Source: Methylobacterium sp. 2A
GTDB taxonomy: Bacteria; Pseudomonadota; Alphaproteobacteria; Rhizobiales; Beijerinckiaceae
NCBI RefSeq assembly: GCF_009806555.1
Contig: NZ_VUOK01000021.1
Coordinates: forward strand, 124,001-188,000
DNA: 64,000 nt
Direction of reading: 5' to 3'
Shown: positions 1 to 7,754 of the stretch, piece after piece
Layout of the letters: the number at the start of each line of letters is the position of its first letter
Numbering within the stretch: position 1 is the first letter of the stretch
Program-made: the position numbers and the translations under genes
The notes under the pieces: generated by a model
What the model saw: only the letters and a program-made list of their open reading frames with translations
Told to the model about the DNA's origin: nothing
Databases searched by the model: none

Positions 1-16
1 TCCCAGGAGTACGATC

Positions 17-628
17 ATGATCGAGGTGATCCCGAACTGGCATCCGGTCGCGGTCCATTTCACGGTCGCCCTACTCATCACGGCCAGCGTCCTCTTCGCC
101 GCGGGGACCCTGTTCAGGAAAGCGGCATCGGGGGGCGCGCTCACGGCCGCCGCCCGATGGAACCTCGCGATCGGCGCGGCCGTCACGGTCGCGACCCTCG
201 CCACGGGGTGGTCGGCGTACAACACGGTCGCGCACGACGCGGCCTCGCACGCGAACATGACCGTCCACCTTCGCTGGGCCATCGCCACCGCGCTCGTGTT
301 CCTCGCCGCCGCCGGCGTCGCCTGGCTGGAGCGCCGGAAGGTCGCCGGCGCGGGCGTCGTGCTGCTGGCGCTCCTCGCCGGAGGTTCCGGGGCCCTCGCG
401 GTCACGGGCTGGCTCGGCGGCGAGAACGTCTACCGCTACGGCCTGGGCGTCATGGCGCTCCCAAAATCGGGCGACCACGTCCACCCCGCAAGCGGCGGCC
501 ATCCCCACGACCATGGCGACGACCACGAGACCGCGGACGCCCCGACCACGCCCGATGCCGCCGCGGGCAAGGTAGAGACGCGCCCGGCGCCGGACGCTCC
601 CTCCGCACCGCACGAACACGCTCATTGA
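17..628 (+). CDS. DUF2231-type integral membrane protein with His-rich tail
   Basis: A 203-residue membrane protein opening with HPVAVHF, as DUF2231 (COG4244-like) proteins do. Four hydrophobic segments are visible at about residues 9-29, 47-65, 84-103 and 112-135. A hydrophilic C-terminal tail holds many His and Asp residues (HVHP, HPHDHGDDH), a likely metal-binding stretch. The Shine-Dalgarno sequence CAGGAG lies just upstream of the ATG. The biochemical role of the family is unknown. Here it heads a run of copper genes, so a role in copper sequestration or membrane redox is an inference from neighbours and the His tail only. The operon may begin left of the window. Confidence 0.75.
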   Translation: MIEVIPNWHPVAVHFTVALLITASVLFAAGTLFRKAASGGALTAAARWNLAIGAAVTVATLATGWSAYNTVAHDAASHANMTVHLRWAIATALVFLAAAGVAWLERRKVAGAGVVLLALLAGGSGALAVTGWLGGENVYRYGLGVMALPKSGDHVHPASGGHPHDHGDDHETADAPTTPDAAAGKVETRPAPDAPSAPHEHAH

Positions 629-863
629 CGGACGTGCCGCGGCGATACCCGACCCGGGTAGCGCCAACGTCCCTCGCATGAACGCCACGGAGGTTCCGGA
701 ACCGGTGCTGCGGTCAATCCGCGGCGTGCGACTTCGCCGTCGACACCGGCATGTGGCGAACTTCCAACACGCTGAGTTTGTGGGACATCGGTTGAGCGCC
801 ACGGATTGCAGCTTCCACCCAGGCGTGAGAATGTCCGCGAAGATTAGGCAGGGGCCCTGATCA

Positions 864-1301
864 GTGAATGTCGTGCGCGCATTGCTGCTTGCCGTACTCG
901 CGTTGGCCTTGGCCATCGCGCCGGCGGCGCCGTGCACGATGGGCCGGCAGTCGATGGCTCACCGCCACATGGCCGCCGCCGCGGCGACGCCCCTCGCGCA
1001 CGTCGCCGGCGCCTTGGGCGGCCAGAACGAGCCGGACGAGGCTGGGATACGCGGGATGTCCCTCGCCGTGCCGGCGGCGGCCGCCGACGAAGGGTGCCCT
1101 GGCCATCGGCATCGCCCCAAGCATCCTCCCTGCCCGGCGACATGCTGCCCGCTCGCGTGCCAAGCCGCGCTTCCGACCCTGCCATGGGCAAGCATCGCCC
1201 TGGAATTCCATCCGTCGGAGCGGGTCCTGATCGTCCAGGTGGACGGAGCCGTCGACGCGCATCCGCTACGGATCGAGCGGCCGCCGAGGCGCCAAGCGTG
1301 A
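864..1301 (+). CDS. Cys/His-rich exported protein of unknown function
   Basis: Starts at a GTG behind AGGGG. The first 20 or so residues form a signal peptide (VRALLLAVLALALAIAPAAP), so the 145-residue product is probably periplasmic. The middle has a dense Cys/His cluster (GCPGHRH, then CPATCCPLAC, about residues 97-120) and several Met/His residues near the N-terminus, which suits a soft-metal binder. I do not recognise a named family. Copper loci often carry small Cys-rich exported proteins of this kind, so a periplasmic copper-binding role is inferred from composition and position. Confidence 0.6.
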   Translation: MNVVRALLLAVLALALAIAPAAPCTMGRQSMAHRHMAAAAATPLAHVAGALGGQNEPDEAGIRGMSLAVPAAAADEGCPGHRHRPKHPPCPATCCPLACQAALPTLPWASIALEFHPSERVLIVQVDGAVDAHPLRIERPPRRQA

Positions 1302-1469
1302 CGCGCGGGCGGATCTAGCGCCCGCCCTCGGCCGCTCCGACGGGACGGCCTCGCACACCTCCAACGAGCCGACGCCTTCGCCGGGCGCGACGCCGTCGCC
1401 GCTGGACCCGCGGCTCGTGCCACGCCTGGGCGTGCCTTCGGCCGTCCGCCTCAATCCGGGAAATCCAAG

Positions 1470-1766
1470 ATGTTCAAGTTGCCGAGACCGGCCGCGCTCG
1501 CGGCGGTCCTGCCGCTCGCCGGCTGCTTGCCCGCCGCCGTTCCCGCCGGGCTGGTCCTCCCCTCGGAACCGGACATCCCGGTGCGGCCGCCCCGCTACGC
1601 CAAGGTGACGCAGGGCGTGAAGGACTTCGGCGTCGTCGACCCGAAGGATTGGCGCGAGCTCAATCGTCAGGTCACGCCGAAGGCCGGGTCCGGCGGGATG
1701 GGGGGCATGCCGGGCATGGACGGGATGCCCGGCATGGGCGGCAAGCGCGATTCGGGAGGGCGGTGA
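1470..1766 (+). CDS. small lipoprotein with Met/Gly-rich tail
   Basis: A 98-residue product with a lipoprotein signal (LPLAGCLP, lipobox Cys near residue 18). The C-terminus is a Gly-Met repeat (GGMGGMPGM, DGMPGMGG) that resembles methionine-rich Cu(I)-binding tails. The stop codon overlaps the start of the next gene (TGATG at 1764-1768), so the two are probably translationally coupled. It is likely a periplasm-facing lipoprotein helping the downstream outer-membrane factor or copper oxidase. The specific role is unknown. Confidence 0.65.
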   Translation: MFKLPRPAALAAVLPLAGCLPAAVPAGLVLPSEPDIPVRPPRYAKVTQGVKDFGVVDPKDWRELNRQVTPKAGSGGMGGMPGMDGMPGMGGKRDSGGR

Positions 1767-3346
1767 TGGCCCGTCGCTGTAACGAAACGGGCGGCGCCGC
1801 CGGACTACCGGACATGAGTGGCACGACGACCGCGCCGGGACACGCCGGTACGACCGCGCGACCGCCGGACGAGGCCGTCCGGGGGCGGTTCGTGCGCGTG
1901 GCCGCGGGCGTCACCGGCCTCGGCCTCGCCTTGGGAGGCTGCGCGAGCTTCTCGCCGGACGCAGGCCTCTCCGTCGCCGGCGGCTACGCGGCGCTCGAAC
2001 TGCGCAAGGACATCGTGAAGGCGGACGACCAGGGCGTCGCGCCGAGCGCGGACGCGCGCGTGGACGCGTTGCTGCGCCGTCCCCTGACCGCCGACGGCGC
2101 GGTGCAGGTCGCGCTCCTGAGGAACCGGGGCTTGCAGGCCGCCTTCAACGACCTCGGCGTTTCCGAGGCGCAGTACGTGCAGGCCACGCTGCCGCCCTCG
2201 CCGCGCCTCTCGATCACGCAGTGGGGATTGGGTTTCAACACGGAGATCGAGCGCGCCGTCGCCGCCAGCGTGCTGGAGTTGGCGACGCTCCCGGTGCGCG
2301 TCGAGATCGCGCGGCAGCGGTTCACGGCCGACCAGTACAACGCGGCGGAGCAGGTCCTGCGGCTCGGGGGCGAGGCGCGCCGGCAATTCTACCGGACCGT
2401 GGCGGCCAACCAGGCGACCGCCTTCCTCGAACAGGCGCTGGCCGGCGCCGAATCCGCCTCGACGCTGGCCAAGCAGCTGGGCGAGACGGGCGCGCTGAAC
2501 AAGCTGGAACAGGCGCGCGAGCACGCCTTCTACAGCGAGTTGGGCGCACAGCTCGCCAAGGCGCGGGTGCAGCAACGCGCCGAACGGGAGCGGCTGACCC
2601 GACTGCTCGGTCTCTGGGGACGGGACGTCGACTTTCGCCTGCCCAACGGCCTCCCGTCCCTGCCCGGGAGGCTCGTCGACGGGCGCGCCATCGAGGCCGA
2701 GGCGATGAGCAAGCGGGCCGACGTGCAGGCCGCCCGCTTCGAACTGCAATCGCTCGTCGGGCGGTTCGGCCTGAACCAGGCCAGCGGCTTCGTCAGCGTC
2801 TTCGACGCGGGCTTCGCGAACCGGTTCTCGCAGTCGAGGACCGCGGGGGGCGAGGGCGCCGCCCCGAAGGTCGACAAGGCCAGCCTGAACGGGTTCTCGG
2901 CGGATCTCGTCATCCCGATCTACGACTTCGGGACGACCGCCGTGCGGGGCGCGCAGGAAAGCTACCTCGCCAGCGCCAACCGCCTGGCGGAGCGCGCGGT
3001 CAACGCCCGCTCCGAGGTCCGCGAGGCCTACCAGCGCTACCGCGGGCAGTACGACATCACCCGGCACTACCAGACCAGCGTGCTGCCCCTGCGCAGGACG
3101 ATCCAGGACCAGGCCCTGCTCCAGTACAGCGGCATGCTCCTGGACGTGACGACGCTGATCGTCGACGCCCGGGCCAGGATCCTGAGCAACATCCAGGCGA
3201 TCGAGGCGCAGCGCGACTTCTGGATCGCGGCGACCGACCTCAAGGCGGCGACCGTCGGCGGCGGGTTCTCGGGGGGCAACTTCGGCGGCGAGGCCGCCGG
3301 GGGCACCCCGGGCACGAGCCTCGCCGTCGCGACGCCCGGCGGCTGA
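1766..3346 (+). CDS. TolC-family outer-membrane factor (copper cluster)
   Basis: A 526-residue protein of the outer-membrane efflux (TolC/CusC-like) family. A lipobox-like stretch (LALGGCAS, about residues 46-53) is followed by two repeats of long alpha-helical sequence ending in helices typical of the family (AYQRYRGQYDITRHYQTSVLPLRR). The chosen ATG at 1766 overlaps the preceding stop and is preceded by GGGAGGG; an in-frame ATG at 1649 would sit inside the lipoprotein gene. It would form the outer-membrane channel for metal export. No RND pair is adjacent, the nearest being the efflux pair at 19.9-24.3 kb. Alternatively it is a CopB-independent OMF specialised for this copper cluster. Confidence 0.85.
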   Translation: MARRCNETGGAAGLPDMSGTTTAPGHAGTTARPPDEAVRGRFVRVAAGVTGLGLALGGCASFSPDAGLSVAGGYAALELRKDIVKADDQGVAPSADARVDALLRRPLTADGAVQVALLRNRGLQAAFNDLGVSEAQYVQATLPPSPRLSITQWGLGFNTEIERAVAASVLELATLPVRVEIARQRFTADQYNAAEQVLRLGGEARRQFYRTVAANQATAFLEQALAGAESASTLAKQLGETGALNKLEQAREHAFYSELGAQLAKARVQQRAERERLTRLLGLWGRDVDFRLPNGLPSLPGRLVDGRAIEAEAMSKRADVQAARFELQSLVGRFGLNQASGFVSVFDAGFANRFSQSRTAGGEGAAPKVDKASLNGFSADLVIPIYDFGTTAVRGAQESYLASANRLAERAVNARSEVREAYQRYRGQYDITRHYQTSVLPLRRTIQDQALLQYSGMLLDVTTLIVDARARILSNIQAIEAQRDFWIAATDLKAATVGGGFSGGNFGGEAAGGTPGTSLAVATPGG

Positions 3347-3387
3347 GGTCCGGGCCCCAGGCTGCCCATGACATTCGGAGGGAATCC

Positions 3388-4806
3388 ATGACCGACATCT
3401 CGCGCAGAGGGATCCTGGGAGCGGGCGGCCTCGTGCTCGCCGGCACCTCCATGATCAGCGGGCGCGTCCAGGCCGCAGGGCTTCCGGAAGCCCCGATCAT
3501 GGACAAGGCGACCATGCAGCCGCCGCTCTATCCGACGAGCGGGCCGGACTACCAACCGGTGGTGACGCTCAACGGCTGGACGCTGCCGTGGCGGATGCGC
3601 GGCGACTGGAAGGAGTTCCACCTCATCGCCGAGCCGGTCGTGCGCGAGATGGCGCCCGGCATGGACGCCCGGCTCTGGGGGTACAACGGGCAATCGCCCG
3701 GACCGACCATCGAGGCGGTCGAGGGCGACAAGGTCCGCATCTTCGTCACCAACCGCCTTCCGGAGGCGACCGCCGTGCACTGGCACGGGCAGACGCTGCC
3801 CAACGGCATGGACGGGGTCGCGGGGCTGACCCAACCCGGCATCCCGCCGGGCAAGACCTTCGTCTACGAGTTCATCCTCAGGCGCTCCGGCACCTTCATG
3901 TACCACCCGCACTCGGACGAGATGGTCCAGATGGCGATGGGCATGATGGGCTTCTTCGTCGTGCATCCGCGCGACCCCGCCGAGCGGCGGGTCGACCGCG
4001 ACTTCGTCTGGCTGCTGAACGCCTACGACATCGAGGCCGGGTCCTACGTGCCCAAGGTCAACACGATGCTCAACATGAACATGTGGTGCTTCAACAGCCG
4101 GGTCTGGCCGGGCATCGACCCGATGGTCGCGCGACAGGGCGACAAGGTCCGGATGCGCTTCGGCAACCTGACCATGACCAACCACCCGATCCACGTCCAC
4201 GGCGTCGACTTCAAGGTCACGGGCACGGACGGCGGCTGGATCAACGAAAACTATCAGTTGCCGGAGGTGTCGGTCGACGTCGCGGTCGGGCAGATGCGGG
4301 CCATCGAGTTCAACGCCGACAACCCGGGCGACTGGGCGATCCACTGCCACAAGTCGCACCACACCATGAACGCCATGGGCCACAACGTGCGGACCTACAT
4401 CGGCGTGAACCTGAAGAGCACGGCCAAGCAGATCCAGAAGATCGCCCCCGGTTACATGCCGATGGGGTCCACCGGCGGCGGAATGATGACCGAGATGGAG
4501 ATGCCGCTGCCCGAGAACACGCTGCCGATGATGACCGGCACGGGCCCGTTCGGGTCCGTGGAGATGGGCGGGATGTTCACGGTCCTGAAGGTCCGTCCGG
4601 CTCTGGCGGCCGGCGACTACCGCGACCCCGGTTGGTACAAGCACCCGGAAGGCACCCTCGCCTACGAGTGGACCGGCGAGCCGATGCCGGAGCCGGCCCG
4701 GGCCCCGAATACCCCGAAGGGCCGCCGCGCCAGCCAGACCGACCTGCAGGTCGTCGATCCCCGGACGCGCCGTACGGCCGCGAACTCGGGCGGCCACGAG
4801 CACTAG
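3388..4806 (+). CDS. periplasmic multicopper oxidase
   Basis: A 472-residue multicopper oxidase with an N-terminal signal peptide (RRGILGAGGLVLAG, Tat-like RR). All four copper-ligand motifs are present: HWHGQ, YHPHSDE, HPIHVHG and HCHKSHHTMNAM, the last with the distal Met of the type 1 site. A Met-rich stretch (GGGMMTEMEMP) near the C-terminus suggests cuprous oxidase activity. The family oxidises Cu(I) to the less toxic Cu(II) in the periplasm using O2. It is distinct from the CopA at 11.1-12.9 kb, so the cluster carries two such oxidases. The start at 3388 follows GGAGGGAATCC. It is transcribed after the TolC-like gene with a 41-bp gap. Confidence 0.92.
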   Translation: MTDISRRGILGAGGLVLAGTSMISGRVQAAGLPEAPIMDKATMQPPLYPTSGPDYQPVVTLNGWTLPWRMRGDWKEFHLIAEPVVREMAPGMDARLWGYNGQSPGPTIEAVEGDKVRIFVTNRLPEATAVHWHGQTLPNGMDGVAGLTQPGIPPGKTFVYEFILRRSGTFMYHPHSDEMVQMAMGMMGFFVVHPRDPAERRVDRDFVWLLNAYDIEAGSYVPKVNTMLNMNMWCFNSRVWPGIDPMVARQGDKVRMRFGNLTMTNHPIHVHGVDFKVTGTDGGWINENYQLPEVSVDVAVGQMRAIEFNADNPGDWAIHCHKSHHTMNAMGHNVRTYIGVNLKSTAKQIQKIAPGYMPMGSTGGGMMTEMEMPLPENTLPMMTGTGPFGSVEMGGMFTVLKVRPALAAGDYRDPGWYKHPEGTLAYEWTGEPMPEPARAPNTPKGRRASQTDLQVVDPRTRRTAANSGGHEH

Positions 4807-4831
4807 GCGGACGCCCGCAACGCGCCAGAAG

Positions 4832-4861
4832 GCCTGCCCGAGCGCCACGGGCGCGGCAGGC
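4832..4861 (+). terminator. hairpin after multicopper oxidase
   Basis: GCCTGCC (4832-4838) pairs perfectly with GGCAGGC (4855-4861), and an inner GCGCC/GGCGC stem closes on an ACG loop, with a CGA bulge. It lies 26 bp after the oxidase stop. No T-run follows, so it is either a weak intrinsic terminator or an mRNA-stabilising stem. A second small hairpin (CCCGTT/AACGGG) follows at 4865-4879. Confidence 0.4.
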
Positions 4862-4969
4862 GAACCCGTTCGGAACGGGAGCGATCCCGTCCGAAGTCCG
4901 CCGCGCCGGTCGCCGAGTCCCCTCAACGGCGCCGGCGTGGCGGTTCAATCGACCTGAGGAGAAGAAGCC

Positions 4970-5260
4970 ATGAGAAGCAAGTTCCCGCTCGCCGTCCTTT
5001 CGGCGGCCTTCCTGGCGGTCGCGGCGCCTGCATGGGCGCAGTCCGTGAAGGGGACGGTGACGAAGGTCGACCCGGCGGCGGGCAAGGTGACGCTCGACCA
5101 CGCGGCGATCCCGAAGCTCGACATGGACGCGATGACGATGGCGTACCCCGTCAAGGATCCCGCGATGCTCAAGGATCTCAAGGCGGGGGACAAGGTCGAC
5201 TTCGACGTCGACGGGACCGGCGGCGCCTACACCGTCACGAAGATCCAGAAGGCGAGGTAG
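4970..5260 (+). CDS. CusF-like periplasmic copper-binding protein
   Basis: A 96-residue secreted protein: signal peptide to about residue 23 (AVAAPAWAQ), then one CusF-type beta-barrel domain. The Cu(I)/Ag(I) ligands His and Met-x-Met are visible in LDHAAIPKLDMDAMTMAY. The position of the CusF cation-pi tryptophan (NWPEMTM in E. coli CusF) is a Met here. It would bind Cu(I) in the periplasm and pass it to efflux or oxidase partners. AGGAG precedes the ATG. The C-terminal half of the next gene repeats the same domain, pointing to a local duplication. Confidence 0.88.
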   Translation: MRSKFPLAVLSAAFLAVAAPAWAQSVKGTVTKVDPAAGKVTLDHAAIPKLDMDAMTMAYPVKDPAMLKDLKAGDKVDFDVDGTGGAYTVTKIQKAR

Positions 5261-5336
5261 CGCCCTGGAGGGAAGCCCTGGCGCGGCTTCCGCCCGGTCC
5301 CGCGCGATGGCTTCGGAGCCCTGAGATGGAGCAACC

Positions 5337-6047
5337 ATGCGACGCCTGATCCTGACCGCCGCGCTCGTGGCCGCGCTCGTCGGCCCGACCCCGCAGCACG
5401 CCGGCGCGCAGCCGGCCAAGGGCGCGCCCGCAGCGCTGGAGCGGGCGCGCGAAACGATGACGAACCGTTTCCGGGGCACGAAGCTGACCGGCGACCCGGA
5501 CCGGGACTTCGCCGAGCTGCTCATCGCCAGCTACGAGGAGACGCTGTTCCTTGCCAAGACGCAGCTCGACTACGGCGGTGACCGGCAGCTGCGCGAGATC
5601 GCGCAGAAGATCCAGGACGAGCAGCAGGCGAAGATCGACGCCCTGAAGCAGTGGCAGGTCCGCAGCCGCGAGGCCGGCTACCGGCCGCAGCCGAACCAGA
5701 CGCCGTCGGGCGAGGGACCGTTGGACCGTCAGGCGAAGGGCGACCCGGCCCAGGGTAAGCCGGATACACCCTCCGCTGAGAAGGCGGCCCCGCAGCCGAC
5801 TCCGCAGGCGACGCCGTCGAACGCCCCGCTCGTCGCCGGAACCGTCAAGAAGGTCGACGACGCCGCGGGCAAGGTGACCCTCGACCACGAGGCCATCCCG
5901 AATATCGGGATGGACGCGATGACGATGGCCTACAAGGTCCAGGACCCGGCCATGCTCAAGGGCCTGAGGCCCGGCGAGCGGGTGCGGTTCTCGGCCGACC
6001 GCGTGAACGGCTCGATCGCCGTCACCCGCATCCAGAAAGCCAAGTAG
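5337..6047 (+). CDS. DUF305-like domain fused to a CusF-like domain
   Basis: A 236-residue exported protein. The signal peptide ends near AGAQ. Residues about 40-110 resemble a DUF305 four-helix domain (GDPDRDFAELL, then REIAQKIQDEQQAKIDALKQW). A Pro/Gln/Ala-rich linker (about 118-165) leads to a CusF-like domain (GTVKKVDDAAGKVTLDH, MDAMTMAY) closely matching the preceding gene. DUF305 proteins usually have a metal-binding His-His-x-x-Ala motif; here the equivalent is ASYEETLFLAK, without the histidines. The last base of its stop overlaps the GTG of the next gene. It is a probable periplasmic copper chaperone with a helical partner or dimerisation domain. Confidence 0.82.
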   Translation: MRRLILTAALVAALVGPTPQHAGAQPAKGAPAALERARETMTNRFRGTKLTGDPDRDFAELLIASYEETLFLAKTQLDYGGDRQLREIAQKIQDEQQAKIDALKQWQVRSREAGYRPQPNQTPSGEGPLDRQAKGDPAQGKPDTPSAEKAAPQPTPQATPSNAPLVAGTVKKVDDAAGKVTLDHEAIPNIGMDAMTMAYKVQDPAMLKGLRPGERVRFSADRVNGSIAVTRIQKAK

Positions 6048-6769
6048 TGGCATTCGGCCGGAACGGCCCACGCCCGGCCGCGGCGCCTCGCGCCCTGGGC
6101 GTCCTCCTCGGCCTCGCGGCGGTCGCCGGCGTCGGGTCGGCCGCGGCGGAGGGGACGGAGGGCACCGCGGGACGATTCGCGACGGGCGTCGTCGACGGGA
6201 ACGCCACGGCCGGCGGTCGCACCGCCTATGGCGAACTCCTGTTGCGGGAGGCGACGGCACGCGGGGTCCCGCCCGCGCTCGCCGAGGCGGTCGCGTTCGT
6301 CGAGAGCGGCTACGACGCCGGGGCGGTCGGAACGGTCGGCGAACTCGGGCTGATGCAGGTCCGGCCTGCCACGGCGGCGATGCTCGGTCATCGCGGGCCG
6401 GCTGCGGAACTTCTCGACCCGGCCACGAACATCCGCTTCGGCGTCGCCTACCTCGCACGGGCCTGGAACCTCGCGGGCGGCGACGTCTGCCGTGCACTCG
6501 CCAAGTATCGCGCCGGCCACGGCGAGGAGCGCATGACGCCGCGCTCCGTCGATTACTGCCGGCGCGCCCACGACCGGCTGGCCGCCATGGGGTCGCCGCT
6601 CGCGGCGGTCGCGGCGACGGCCGGTCCCGGCATCCCGCGGACATCCGCATCGAAACCCCGCTCGGCACCGACGGCCGTCACGCTCCTCGCGAACCGGTTC
6701 TGGGCCGCGCACGTCGCGCGCGTCCGGGCCGTCGAGAGCCGGACCGCCCGGATCATGGGGGGCGGCTGA
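6047..6769 (+). CDS. lytic transglycosylase (SLT domain)
   Basis: A 240-residue exported protein starting at a GTG that overlaps the preceding TAG. After a signal-like region (ALGVLLGLAAVAGVGSAAA), the SLT/goose-lysozyme-like core runs from about residue 60: catalytic Glu in AFVESGYD, then GELGLMQVRPATA, NIRFGVAYLARAW and ALAKYRAGHG. Enzymes of this type cleave peptidoglycan glycan strands, often to let envelope-spanning complexes through. In a copper cluster it may help assemble an efflux or secretion apparatus, which is inference. The stop overlaps the start of a short ORF (ATGA at 6769). Confidence 0.85.
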   Translation: MAFGRNGPRPAAAPRALGVLLGLAAVAGVGSAAAEGTEGTAGRFATGVVDGNATAGGRTAYGELLLREATARGVPPALAEAVAFVESGYDAGAVGTVGELGLMQVRPATAAMLGHRGPAAELLDPATNIRFGVAYLARAWNLAGGDVCRALAKYRAGHGEERMTPRSVDYCRRAHDRLAAMGSPLAAVAATAGPGIPRTSASKPRSAPTAVTLLANRFWAAHVARVRAVESRTARIMGGG

Positions 6770-6894
6770 TGCGGCCCGAATGGGCGGCGCTCCCGCCGCT
6801 CCCCTGGGTGCGCCGGAAGGCGCCGGTCACCCGTGCGCGTCGACGCATGGCCGCCCTGGCGCGCCGCCGGCGGAACGAGGGAGGCTCGGCATGA
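6769..6894 (+). CDS. possible 41-residue Arg-rich small protein
   Basis: A short reading frame overlaps the lytic transglycosylase stop at one end (TGATG, 6767-6771) and the GNAT start at the other (ATGA, 6891-6894). The predicted peptide begins MRPEWAALPPLPWVRRK and continues with a run of arginines (ARRRMAALARRRRNEGG). The stop/start couplings at both ends argue for translation. It may serve only as a translational bridge. High-GC DNA produces such frames by chance, so confidence is low. Confidence 0.3.
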   Translation: MRPEWAALPPLPWVRRKAPVTRARRRMAALARRRRNEGGSA

Positions 6895-7688
6895 CGTTCA
6901 AGCCCTACCCGCGCACGCGCGGCGACGGTTCCCTCGGCGATGGATTGGCGATGCTGCGCGCCAGGGTGGCCCGGCGCATCGCCCTGGGCCCCTACTCCAG
7001 GCGGGTCTCGATAGGTTTTGGGCGGGACCTGTCGGTCGCCATCGAACCGCCGGTCGCCAGGATCCCGGTGCGATTGCGCGACTTCCGGCCGGACGACCTC
7101 GCGGCCCTCTTCCCCGCTGGCGGCGACGAGGCGGCGAAGCGCGAACGCGCTGACGTCGAGTGGCGATTGCGCGCCGCCGCGCACGGCGTCCTGCCGAGCC
7201 GCTGCTACGTGCTCGACGAGGTCGGGTCGGGCCGCCCGTGCCACGTCCAGTGGCTCACCGACCCCGGTTACGGCGACGCGGTCCGGCGGTCCGGGGCCCT
7301 GCCGGTTCTGGCGGCCGACGAGGCCATGCTGGAGAACGCCTTCACGCCGGAGGGCTTCCGCGGCCTGGGCGTCATGGCCGCCGCCGTGCACCTGATCGCC
7401 GAACGCGCCCGGTCACAGGGCAAGGGACGCTTGGTGGCCTTCGTCGACGCCGACAACGCCGCCTCCCTCAAGGCGGTCGAACGGGCGGGCTTCAGACCCT
7501 GTTCGATCCGCACGAGACGCCAGTTCGCCTTCGGGACGTTCCGAACCGTCCGATTCGAAACGAGGGCGGGGGCCGTGGGTCGCGGCGCGCGCGCCGCGCT
7601 GGGGGACGAGGGCGACGGCGCTCTCCCAGGGGATGGCATGCCCTCGGAGGTGGACGCACGAGAGGTGGGGCCGCCGGATGCCGACTGA
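6891..7688 (+). CDS. GNAT-family N-acetyltransferase
   Basis: A 265-residue cytoplasmic protein. The acetyl-CoA-binding signature of the GNAT fold is visible at about residues 145-170 (FRGLGVMAAAVHLIAERARSQG), and the terminal motif follows (DADNAASLKAVERAGF). The last 50 residues are charged and low complexity. The start at 6891 is preceded by GAGGGAGG at good spacing. The substrate cannot be told from sequence. It is co-directional with the copper genes and the following ABC-type membrane protein, though any link to copper is unknown. Confidence 0.75.
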   Translation: MTFKPYPRTRGDGSLGDGLAMLRARVARRIALGPYSRRVSIGFGRDLSVAIEPPVARIPVRLRDFRPDDLAALFPAGGDEAAKRERADVEWRLRAAAHGVLPSRCYVLDEVGSGRPCHVQWLTDPGYGDAVRRSGALPVLAADEAMLENAFTPEGFRGLGVMAAAVHLIAERARSQGKGRLVAFVDADNAASLKAVERAGFRPCSIRTRRQFAFGTFRTVRFETRAGAVGRGARAALGDEGDGALPGDGMPSEVDAREVGPPDAD

Positions 7689-7754
7689 ACCCATCAAGAA
7701 CGCCGGGCCGCGAAGCGCGCCCTCCCCTCCCGGAAATTCGGACCGATCCGCCCC

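Noticed and set aside
678..860. 60-codon frame between the first two copper genes
   Set aside because: No ribosome-binding site, no motif and no composition typical of the neighbours.
71..937. Long minus-strand frame opposite the DUF2231 gene
   Set aside because: Its translation is Arg/Gly-rich with no motif, and it mirrors the real plus-strand gene; high GC yields such shadows.
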